This document shows, one piece after another, positions 28,084 to 37,782 of a DNA stretch of 64,000 bases. The position numbers were made by a program, and so were the translations under genes. The notes under the pieces were generated by a model. The model ran no database searches. It was not told where the DNA came from and saw nothing but the letters and a program-made list of their open reading frames with translations. This stretch comes from Aurelia coerulea (taxonomy: Eukaryota; Cnidaria; Scyphozoa; Semaeostomeae; Ulmaridae), in contig CM076944.1 in the NCBI GenBank assembly GCA_039566865.1, forward strand, positions 17,134,501 to 17,198,500, written 5' to 3'. Each line of letters opens with the position of its first letter. Position 1 is the stretch's first letter.

Positions 28084-30429
28084 GTGCCAGATGCAGGGGA
28101 AAGTTTAAGATTTTGGAGTGATATTTTGGATAATGGTAGCCAACATCATGAAAATGAAGCTGAATGGTTAAAAAATCTGAAAGAAGAAAAGAATAAAACT
28201 GGTCACAAGCAAGAGGATGAGGGTATAACAATAGAGCAAGTAATGAAATATTGTAGAAAAATGCCAAATTGGAAGGCGCCTGGCCCTGATGGGGTCCAGG
28301 GGTTCTGGTTAAAAAAGATAACATCATGCCATGAAAGGATAGCAATACAATTACATAGTCTGCTTAACGAAGGAGCTCCGTTGCCAGTATGGATGACACT
28401 TGGTAAGACTATATTGTGCCAGAAAGACCCAGCAAAAGGAGTTGAAGTCAGCAATTTCCGACCAATATCCTGCCTCCCACTTATGTGGAAGTTAATGACA
28501 AGTATTTTGGCAGACAGAATGTACACATATCTTGATGATAACAGCTTGCTCCCATCTGAGCAAAAAGTATGCAGAAAGAAATCTAGAGGAACGAAAGATC
28601 AGCTTTTGATAGATCAAATGGTCCTAAAAGATTGCAGAGGTAGGCATACAAATTTGGCCATGGCCTGGGTAGATTACCGTAAAGCATATGATATGGTTCC
28701 CCATTCATGGATTGTTGAATGTATGGAAATGTTTGGTATTGCAGAAAATATAAAGACATTTTTGACAGGTAGCATGAATAATTGGAAGACCAGACTGATG
28801 TCATCTGGCAAATATTTAGGAACAGTCAATGTTAAAAGAGGGATTTTTCAGGGTGATAGCCTCTCCCCTCTGCTCTTTGTTCTTTGCATGATCCCAATGT
28901 CTTTGGTACTGAGGAAAGTTACAGCCGGGTATAAATTTAAAGGAAAAAATACTAAAATCAATCATTTATTGTTCATGGATGATCTAAAATTATTTGGTAA
29001 AACGCAAGACCAAATCGATTCATTAATGAAAACAGTGCATTTATTCAGTAGCGATATCGGAATGGTATTTGGCATAGATAAATGTGGCGTAGTGATACTG
29101 AAAAGAGGGAAGCTAGTTGAATGCAATGGAATTGAATTGCCGAATGGAGAACGTGTCAGACAAGTGGAGAAAGATGGATATAAATATCTTGGGATGCTCG
29201 AGCTAGATAGAGTGATGGAGAATGATATGAAAGAACGGTTTAATAGAGAATATTGCAGAAGAGTTAAGCTAGTCCTGAAGTCAGGGCTCAATGACAAGAA
29301 TAAGATCCTAGCTGCAAATACTTGGGCTGTTTCGCTATTGAGGTATAGTGGAGGAATCATACGGTGGACCAAAGATGAACTAAAGCGAATGGATAGGAAA
29401 ACGCGAAAGCTCATGACTATTCATGGAACATTGCACCCTAAACGCGATGTAGACAGGATCTATGTCCCACGTGGAAAAGGTGGCAGAAGATTAATCAGCT
29501 GTGAAGGTTGCATCCGAGCTGAAGAAAATAGCCTAGGATGGTATATCAACCATAGCTCAGAGACACTACTTAAACTGATGAAAGAGTCGAAAGTTCACGT
29601 GACAGAATCCTGCATAGAGCCAGATGAGTTTAAGAAGGCAGCTAGGGAAGAGCTAAAGAATACGTGGAGAGAGAAGAAAATGTATGGCCAATTTATTCGA
29701 GAGATCAATGAGGATGTAGATGAGACTAAATCTTGGAATTGGGTGAGAAAGTCATATCTTAAACCTGGGGCAGTGTCATTGATTTTCTCCGCCCAAGAAA
29801 AAGCTCTAAGAACCAATTATTCCAAATTCCATATCGATAAAACATCTGAATCTCCGCTCTGTAGGTTGCGTGGTGCCAAAGGGGAAAGCATTTCCCACCT
29901 CGTTAGCGAATGCAGTAAACTTGCTCAAAAACAATACAACGCAAGGCATGACAGTGTTGCGCAAATCATTCATTGGGAACTATGTGGTATGTATGGTTTT
30001 GAAAGAGAAAAGAAATGATACGAGCATGAGCCACAAAGTGTGCTAGAAAATGAAGAGACCAAGATATTATGGGAATTTACCATTCAATGTGATCATTTTA
30101 TCCAGAGCCGAAGACCAGATATTGCCGTTGTTGAGAAGTTAAAAAAGGAGTGTAAAATCATTGACATAGCTGTTCCGAATGATGCGAGAGTAGGAAATAA
30201 GGAGCAAGAAAAGGTAGAAAAATACCAAGATCTAAGGCGAGAGATTGCATCCCTTTGGGGAATGAAGAAGACTGAAGTCATCCCGATTGTTGTTGGTGCA
30301 CTAGGCATGATATCGAAAAAGTTAGAAACATGGATAAAGAAAATTGGTGTTAACATCAGAGCAGAGGCATTGCAAAAAAGTACGCTGCTTGGAACTGCAA
30401 GAATATTACGAAGAACATTGGAAATGTAG
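28084..30429 (+). pseudogene. RLE-LINE reverse transcriptase and endonuclease, copy 3, with TGA and finger mutation
   Basis: The polyprotein reverse-transcribes element RNA at a nick made by its own nuclease. The long frame has [37 protein letters not shown], motif A WVDYRKAYDMVPHSW, motif [16 protein letters not shown] and motif [11 protein letters not shown] with both Asp residues. The zinc finger reads CRLRGAKGESISHLVSEC, so its second Cys is Arg (codon 29869-29871). A TGA at 30016-30018 replaces the Trp that other copies have in KWYEHxP. The nuclease core beyond it is intact (SRRPDIAVVEKLKKE, CKIIDIAVPNDAR) and ends at TAG near 30429. Two point mutations and the N-terminal frameshift inactivate it. 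Confidence 0.9.
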
Positions 30430-30616
30430 ACTTTCTCTTGGATTTTTAAGGAGGATAAAGATCAGTGCATAAAACCCTTAGACCTGAGGTTACTAGTTGT
30501 AACCAGATCGAAAGGACAAAACTACCAGTGTAATACTGAGCAAAAAACTGCTTAAAAACTGGTTTGTTGCCGTATTCCCAAGAATGTATCTGCTAAAGAC
30601 CGTTTACTACTAATAA

Positions 30617-31624
30617 CTACTGTCCAAGTGACTTTTTCACTCTGTTCCTCCAGATATAGTTTCCTCCAATCAAACACGATATCAAACACCATTTCATCAC
30701 ATTCTTTATATTTTCTTTACTTTGGGAGAATTTTCTCAATCCTTTCCATACAACACTTTTTACACACCCAAGCGAACCGAAACAAAGAACAACCAGCTGC
30801 ACTGAGAATCCATTTCTCTCCAGATAATCACATAACTCCTTATATCTTGTAACTTTCTCTTGATAAGCATTTTCCAAATATAAATCATAACAAACAGTTA
30901 TTTCCACTATTGTACACTGCCTCTGGATACGATCAAGAATGACAATGTCTGGTTTACGATGAATAATCTGCTTAATTCCTTCTTTAAATTCAGGGAATAT
31001 GGTTTCTGCTAACAAGTTGGATGAAATTCTTGCCCATGGCTTATTTTCCTTTATGAATTCTGCAATCTTATTCACAATTCGATCATGGCAACGTGAATAG
31101 AAATTCTTAAACTCGTTGCAACCGTTTAATAGGTGAGCTACGGACTCAGTATGACTGTGACAGAATGGGCATTCTGGATTGTGATCTCTATTCCACAGGT
31201 GAAGAGTAAAGTTAGTGGGAAGAATACTAAGTCTCGCTTTGATTGTAAATATCACAAGAGCATCATCAACTTTCCAATTATAATAGATCGAGTGTGACGA
31301 TTTTATATGAACATTCTCAAGATTGAAATAACGTCCTTGCACAGTTAATTCCTTAGAAGCCTCGACATCTCTTTCAACACACAGCTGATACAGCTTCTTT
31401 TGAAGCTCACACTGATTGTCATCCCATGTTCCTTTAATAAGAGCCATCGCCTTGTCATTCACATACTTAATATCAACGTTCAAGCTTCTTGCATATCTTA
31501 CCATGTCTGGCCAGTCGGACTGACAACCGAAATTTGTGTTACAAGCCAAGAAACCATCATCAGTTAATTCATATCCAAGGAAATTATTCGCACCATCTGT
31601 TGGCCTGACTCCTCTTTTTGTCAT
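30617..31624 (-). pseudogene. Family 1 copy B: zinc finger and restriction-like endonuclease
   Basis: The 335-codon frame follows the TAG at 31631-31633 in the same phase. It has a linker (SDWPDMVRYARSLNVDIKYV), IKSSHSIYYNWKVDDALVIF, a CCHC finger (ECPFCHSHTESVAHLLNGC), FYSRCHDRIVNKIAEF and the nuclease core RKPDIVILDRIQRQC and VEITVCYDLYLE. It ends in VKKSLGQ. The His-Asp pair before the nuclease is kept, but Arg in RHD is Cys here. As a separate product it would be nuclease only. The shared stop with copy A suggests the source element already had it, or that it is read through. Confidence 0.85.
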
Positions 31625-31630
31625 GTCTAA

Positions 31631-32512
31631 CTAAAGAGACGACCTTGCAACGTGCCTAAAATGCATGACGTCATGATTTAGCATTTTAATAAGAAAGGCT
31701 AAACGTGTTGATCTATAGACATCAGAAATTCGCTTAATGCCAAGACCACCATTTTCTCGGGGGAGGAATATCACAATTCGTGTTGTGGATTTGTGGAGCG
31801 AAAATAATTCTCGAACTGCTTCAGTTATTATATTGTCAAGCTGGTCCAACTGCTTCACACTCAGTCTTGAATTATAGAAATGGTGTAATATTTTTACAAG
31901 AGCAAGATTGTTCATGGCACTTCCTTTTAGAGCTAAGGGTAAATCAGAACCCTTGATTTTCGTTACGAGATCTTTATACGTGTCAACAATGTCTGATATT
32001 TGTTTTGCATTTTCTCCAACAATTGAAATAGATTTACCGAGATATTTATATGGCTTATCACGTTGATACACAGGTAGTTTATCAGACTTAATTTCTACCT
32101 CAGGTGTAGCATTTTCTTTGCCCTTGTACCAATTGTTTCCCAAACGACGGCCATAGAATACAGCACACTTCTCATGCTTAGCCTGCAGGCCAGCTTCGTC
32201 CATTTTTGATTCAGCTGCCCCAATCATACTCTTTATCACATTTAAATTATTTGCAGCTAATACAATATCATCAGCAAACGCTTGAACTGGCATTGGATTC
32301 AAATATATCTCATCCTTTATATTCCTTTCTACGATTGCAGCAGCTATCATAGGCTTACAGACACGATCAATAACCATGATGAATAGTAGAGCGCTCAGGG
32401 GGTCACCTGTTTTGGTATCCCTTACGATGTGAAACCTTTTTGACATCTTATGGCCACAAATTACTTCAAATGATGAATTCTTGTAAAGATTTTCAATTAT
32501 GCAGCAGTACAT
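31631..32512 (-). pseudogene. Family 1 copy B: reverse transcriptase palm and thumb
   Basis: This frame contains RT motif B (TGDPLSALLFIMVIDRV), motif C (VQAFADDIVLAANN, with both catalytic Asp residues), KMDEAGLQAKHEKCAVFYG, the primer-grip-like KPYKYLGKSIS and the thumb region GGLGIKRISDVYRSTRL. It is continuous in phase with the frame upstream (32540-33046), interrupted by a single TAA at 32540-32542, and with the nuclease frame downstream, interrupted by a single TAG at 31631-31633. An ATG at 32512 is present but is unlikely to be a natural start. Confidence 0.87.
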
Positions 32513-32539
32513 CAGTGGAACTCTAAACTCTTTTAGGGT

Positions 32540-33046
32540 TTAAAATATGAAGTCATGTCTAACACTGCCAAATGCATCCGCAAAATCGATGAAAACCAAA
32601 TATAGTCTTGTTCTCTGGTGTCTAAAGTCGTCAATTGATGTCTTTAAGGTATAAACTAATTCTTGGCGATCGCGTTTGCATAAATATGCACGTTGCCAAA
32701 ATGCCACTTCCGTAGCAATATACGGCAATAATCCACCACACAAAGACTTAGAGAAAATCTTGTATGAAACTGGCAACAGAGAGATGTCCCGCAAGGTTGA
32801 CAAATCATTTGCATCAAAATTCTTTTTTGGTATGTGTTGAATAGCAGAATGTTTCAAGTGATCTGATAACTTCAGACTTTTTAATGATATGTTGAATACA
32901 TCAAGTAAAGTGTCCCCATGATTATCCCAGACTGCCTTGATGTCTTCGTAAGAAACACCATCAATCCCACACGTCTTTCCATTCGGACAAGACTTCACTA
33001 CTGTTTCTATTTCCTCATGCTGAAAAAGCTCCTCATCAGCTACCAT
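32540..33046 (-). pseudogene. Family 1 copy B: reverse transcriptase fingers and motif A
   Basis: The frame begins MVADEELFQHEEIETVVKSC. It contains the fingers blocks CPNGKTCGIDGVSYEDIKAV, IPKKNFDANDLSTLRDISLL and LPVSYKIFSKSLC, then motif A as YLVFIDFADAFGSVRHDFIF. A TAA then interrupts the polyprotein. The N-terminal frame (33040-33753) ends 4 bp into this one in another phase, so a one-base slip separates them. Confidence 0.85.
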
Positions 33047-33753
33047 ACGCTAGATCGATCAAAATAATCCTCATTGTTTACCACAAAATCTTCAGCTTTC
33101 ACATATTTGTCCAATGAATCGTAATATTGTTCATTCTGAACAGGTGTCAAATGAAAAGTATCCCTTGAGGGCCAATAACCATCATTTTTCATTACAGATG
33201 TCGCTTTTTTTCGTCTATTCAACCAAAGTTGTGTCAACTTCTCTCTTGGGATCTTTACATCTTGATTGTTTGTTGACTGTTTTAATGAAAAGAAAGGTCT
33301 GATTGTATTTTTGATATAAAAAAGTTGATGTTCAAGATACTCAATTCCATTCAGTTCGTCCCCGTTCAAATTTAAATTATCTCGGGGAAACGTATTGACA
33401 ATCCGCGTGCAAAACTTTACGAAGGCTTCGCTCCACCTTTGTTCACCGGGCTTGGATCGAAGAAATTTACCATCTTTGTAAAAAACACCAACTAAAACTT
33501 TAATCAACCTCAACCATTGTTCAATGTCACCTTTACAATGAAAATCTCCATAGTTAACTTTTGTCGAGGCAATGTGTTTGCGAAAAAGAAATTCCCTCTC
33601 CTCGAATTGTTTCCATTCAATAGGAGCCAATTGTTTTCGGAACAAAGTAAAATCCTCGTCTTGTCGAAACTTGTGCTTTGGGCCTAAGTAAACAATCATA
33701 CCAGAGCGAACAGCGGCTTTGTATAAGGCTTTTAACTCTCCAACCAAAGTCAT
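33040..33753 (-). pseudogene. Family 1 copy B: N-terminal region
   Basis: This frame of 237 codons precedes reverse transcriptase in the same element. It includes GDIEQWLRLIKVLVGVFYKD, EAFVKFCTRIVNTFPRDNLN and IPREKLTQLWLNRRKKATS. I recognise no catalytic or binding domain; the position suggests an N-terminal nucleic-acid-binding region. The 150 bp upstream to the (TAA)n tract may hold more of it in other frames. Confidence 0.6.
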
Positions 33754-33903
33754 CAGTAATCACCAGCAGCTACAGGAACACTCAACGACACATCCCTGGG
33801 AACTTGACTTGCATTTACGACGGCAACTACGACGGATTATTGATTCAAATCACCCTTCGGCAGGAGCCCCGAGGGGCACGTCTACCTCGTCGAATTCATC
33901 GAA

Positions 33904-33904
33904 C

Positions 33905-33965
<61 letters not shown>
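33904..33965. repeat. (TAA)n tract between two RLE-LINE 5' ends
   Basis: About 60 bp of pure TAA. The 5' end of family-1 copy B (minus) lies on the left and the truncated 5' end of family-2 copy 4 (plus) on the right, a head-to-head arrangement around one microsatellite. Confidence 0.95.
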
Positions 33966-33975
<10 letters not shown>

Positions 33976-35722
33976 GGCATACGACATGGTTCCCCATAGC
34001 TGGATTATAGAGTGCCTGGAAACATTCGGGATAGCAGAGAATGTTAGAACATTCATGAGTGACAGTATGCGATCATGGAAGCTAGAATTAACATCGGCTG
34101 GTGAAAGGTTGGGAGATGTGCATATTCAGAGAGGAATTTTCCAGGGGGACAGCCTATCTCCACTACTGTTTGTGTTATGTCTAATTCCACTGACATTGAT
34201 CTTGAGGAAAGTAGCAGCTTTTTATGAATGGGGTGACAAGGAATTCAGAGTCAATCATCTATTATTCATGGATGATCTCAAATTGTTTGCCAAGAATCAG
34301 GACCAAATAGATTCACTAGTACAAACTGTACATCTCTTCAGCGAAGACATCGGGATGCAATTCGGTTTAAAAAAGTGTGGAGTGCTGGTAATGAAGAGAG
34401 GAAAAGTTGTGAACCAAAATGGTATTGCGCTTCCGAATGGGCAAATTATGAAAGAAATCGATGAAAATGGATACAAGTATCTGGGTATTGTGGAAATGGA
34501 TAAGATCAAAGAAACGGACATGAAAGACAAGTTTGCAAGCGAATATAAAAGGAGGTTGAAATTGGTTTTAAAATCGAAATTGAATGGCAGGAATAAGATC
34601 TTGGCAATTAACACGTGGGCTGTATCAGTATTGAGATATGGAGCAGGTATCCTGAAATGGACAAAGGATGAATTAAAGAAAATGGATAGGAAATCGAGGA
34701 AGATCATGACAATACATGGTGCATTTCACCCTAAGAGTGATACAGACAGGTTATATTTGACTAGAGAGAAAGGGGGACGTGGACTGATTAGCTGCGAGGA
34801 TTGCGTTAGAAGTGAGGAGAATAATTTGGGGTGGTATGTCAGGAATTCTGTTGAGTCATTGATTCGAGGTGTTAGGCTTGCTAAAGTGATAGACACTGAA
34901 TATGTTGTCAGTAAGGATGAGTTCAAAAGGATATGGATGAATGAGAAAGAACAAGGATGGAAGGAAAAAAGAATGTATGGTCAGTTTGTTAGAGAGATGC
35001 CGGAATCAATCGATGCAAAGGAGACATGGAAGTGGCTGAGAAAAGCTGATCTAAAGATACAAACGGAGTCACTTTTGTGTGCAGCACAAGAACAGGCCCT
35101 CCGAACAAATTATGTTAAACACCATATTGACAAATCAGCAGAGTCACCACTTTGTAGGATGTGCGAAGAGAAAGGCGAAACTGTACATCACATTGTCAGT
35201 GAGTGCAAGAAGTTGGCACAGAAAGAATATAAACGAAGACACGACAATGTTGCGAGAATGGTGCATTGGCATTTATGCAAGAAATATGATCTAGAAAGGG
35301 CAGACAAATGGTATGAGCATTCCCCTGACGGTGTAGTTGAAACTGACGAGGTAAAGCTACTATGGGATGTGAACATTCAATGTGATCATGTAATCGAGGC
35401 AAGGAGACCGGACATAGTTGTTGTGAATAAAGGTGAAAGAAAATGCACTATAATTGACATTGCTGTGCCAGGTGATAGTAGGACTAGTGACAAGGAAAAA
35501 GAGAAAGTGGATAAATATCAAGATTTGAAAAGGGAAATCAAGAGGATTTGGAACATGAGAAGTGTGATAGTAGTACCTGTGATTGTCGGTGCACTTGGAA
35601 GTGTAACCAAGAAACTGGATGAATGGCTGGAAAAACTGGACATCACAATAAATACAGCAATCCTACAGAAGACGACGCTATTAGGAACAGCCAAGATATT
35701 GAGAAAAGTACTTGAGTACTAA
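33966..35722 (+). CDS. RLE-LINE family 2, copy 4: reverse transcriptase to nuclease, 5'-truncated
   Basis: The copy starts exactly at (TAA)n, within motif A (KAYDMVPHSWIIE), and is then uninterrupted to TAA at 35720-35722. It has motif B ([15 protein letters not shown]) and motif C ([13 protein letters not shown]) with both Asp residues. Then come GGRGLISCEDCVRSEENNLG, an intact CCHC finger (CRMCEEKGETVHHIVSEC), YKRRHDNVARMVHW, WYEHSPDGV and the restriction-like endonuclease core (EARRPDIVVVNKGE, CTIIDIAVPGDSR). It ends AKILRKVLEY. This is the best-preserved C-terminal half of the family. The apparent upstream coding, including poly-Asn, is translated microsatellite. The first catalytic Asp of motif A is lost with the truncation, so it cannot be active. 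Confidence 0.9.
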
Positions 35723-35820
35723 AAGAGAATGACCCCAAGGGACCCTTGGTCATGGGTTGTGACCCGCTCCCTTGGGATGTAAATTCGGCGATGAGAACTG
35801 CCAGTGCTTAAAGCAGAAAA
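35723..35820 (+). other. Structured 3'UTR of RLE-LINE copy 4
   Basis: GACCCCAAGGGACCCTTGGT and the later GACCCGCTCCCTTGGGAT contain self-complementary runs (CCAAGGG and CCCTTGG). The sequence stops at (TAA)n at 35821. A structured 3' end is expected for target-primed reverse transcription templates. Confidence 0.45.
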
Positions 35821-35821
35821 T

Positions 35822-35851
<30 letters not shown>
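35821..35851. repeat. (TAA)n tract between copies 4 and 5
   Basis: A tract of about 30 bp joins the 3' end of copy 4 to the 5' end of copy 5 head to tail. Confidence 0.9.
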
Positions 35852-35852
<1 letters not shown>

Positions 35853-37668
35853 TGCTGAAGAGAGTAGGAAGTTTTGGGCTGACATCTGGAGCGTTGAAAA
35901 AGAACATAATAGAGATGCTGGATGGTTAAAAGATCTAAAGAAGGAGAGTAACGTCGAACACCTTCAGGAAATGGTGAGGATTAGTGTTGAAAATGAAAAG
36001 AAACAGTGTTGAAAGATCCCAAATTGGAAAGCACCAGGGAAGGATGGTGTCCAAGGATATTGGATTAAAAACCTCAATAGCCTTAATATTAGAATTGCTT
36101 GCCAACTGAATAAGATATTGGAGGGTGAAGATCATTTACCTGCATGGATGACATATGGTCGTACAGTGCTGTGCCAAAAGGACCATGCGAAAGGTAATGC
36201 AGTGGAAAACTATCGCCCTATTACGTGCCTCCCTTTGATGTGGAAGCTCTTGACAGGAATGATAGCAGAAGAGATGTACACCTATTTAGAAAGAGAGAAT
36301 CTTCTGCCAGAAGAACAAAAAGGATGTAGGCGTGGGAGTCGTGGCACAAAAGATCAATTGTTAATTGACAAGACTGTATTGAGAGACTGCAGGAAAAGAC
36401 ATACTAACCTGGCTATGGCATGGATAGATTATAAGAAAGCTTATGACTTTGTCCCCCATAGTTGGATTAGTGAGTGTATGGAAATTTTCGGGATTGCAGA
36501 GAATGTAAGAAACTTTCTACAAAGATGTATGGGTCAGTGGAAGCTTTTGTTAACATCTAATGGAGAAGAACTTGGTAATGTTGATGTAAAGAGGGGAATA
36601 TTTCAGGGTGACAGTTTATCGCCTTTGCTGTTTGTCTTGAGTATGATTCCACTGTCGTTAGTGCTCAGAAAGGTCAATGCATGTTATGAATGGGGAAAGA
36701 GAGAGTACAAATTAAATCATCTTCTGTTCATGGATGATCTAAAGCTGTTTGGTAAGAATGAAGAACAGATAGATTCACTTGTGAACACGGTTCACGTCTT
36801 CAGTACAGATATTGGGATGGAGTTTGGTCTTAGAAAGTGTGGTGTTCTTACCTTGAAGAGAGGAAAAATAGCTAGATGTGAGGGGATAGAACTTCCGAAT
36901 GGCGAAGTAATTAAGGAGGTGGAAAAGGAAGGGTACACATATCTGGGGATAGTCGAGCTGGATATCAAAGAAAATGAAATGAAAGAGAAAATCATAAGGG
37001 AATACAAGAGAAGGCTCAGGTTGATTCTTAAATCAAAGTTGCATGGTAGAAACAAAATTACAGCGATGAACACATGGGCAGTAGCTATCTTCAGATATGG
37101 GACTGGAATACTGGACTGGAAAGGAAGTGAACTGCAAAGTTTAGAGAGAACAACAAGAAAGACGATGACAATGTATGGTGCGTTTCATCCTAAGAGTGAT
37201 GTGGACAGACTGTACTTGAAGAGGCATGAAGGAGGCAGAGGTTTGATAGGCATAGAACATTGTGTTAGAGGAGAGGAAAATAGCTTAGGCTTGTACGTAT
37301 TGAATTCTGCAGAAAAGTTAATTCAGGGGGTTTGTACATCAGGGACGATTGAGACAGAAAGTGCCATCAGTAAGAGTGAATTCAAACGAAAGTAGGCTCA
37401 GGAGCTTAAAGACAAGTGGAAGGGGAAAAGGATGTATGGACAGTTCATCAGGGAAATGCCGGAGAAGGTAGACAAGGACAAAACCTGGAATTGGTTAGTC
37501 AGAAGTGATTTAAAAATTGAAACGGAGGCGTTGTGCGATCAGAACAAATTATGTAAAACACCACATTGATAAGAGTATTGACAATCCTCTTTGTAGGATG
37601 TGTGGAAAGAAAGCAGAAAGTGTGCAACACATAATAAGTGAATGTGAAAAATTAGCTCAGAAAGAAAC
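35852..37668 (+). pseudogene. RLE-LINE family 2, copy 5, truncated at 3' end
   Basis: The copy begins after (TAA)n with [24 protein letters not shown] near 36012 interrupts the stretch that reads [19 protein letters not shown]. The main frame follows (36118-37395): [45 protein letters not shown] and [14 protein letters not shown] at 37393-37395 is followed in phase by KWKGKRMYGQFIREMPEKVD. A small deletion near 37535 shifts the frame into RTNYVKHHIDKS and the finger CRMCGKKAESVQHIISEC. The nuclease is missing, because sequence unrelated to the family begins at about 37669, just before a CR1-type LINE. Both stops and the deletion are fatal. Confidence 0.88.
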
Positions 37669-37782
37669 AGCGAACCCCCCGTCGCACTCTCCATGTCTTA
37701 GGTACCGCGGTAGGAGGAGTGGCATATCCAGTTCAACCCTGACAAATCCTACGATCATCTGACCAATACTTTCCGAAATATA

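Larger units (their letters stand above)
27340..30540 (+). mobile_element. RLE-type LINE family 2, copy 3 (longest copy)
   Basis: This is the most complete family-2 copy in the window. It runs from a TAA tract at 27340 through an N-terminal region with several frame changes (27355-28058) and a long reverse transcriptase and linker frame (28046-30018). It ends with the nuclease frame (30019-30429) and a 3' untranslated region of about 110 bp. Its 3' end meets the 3' end of a family-1 copy on the opposite strand near 30540 (tail to tail). Confidence 0.85.
30545..33903 (-). mobile_element. RLE-type LINE family 1, copy B (near full length)
   Basis: The element runs on minus from a (TAA)n tract at 33904 to a 3' end near 30545. 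It contains an N-terminal frame, a reverse transcriptase split by one stop, and a C-terminal finger plus restriction-like endonuclease after a second in-frame stop. Copy A (13885-15292) is nearly identical over the shared 1.3 kb. Confidence 0.85.
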
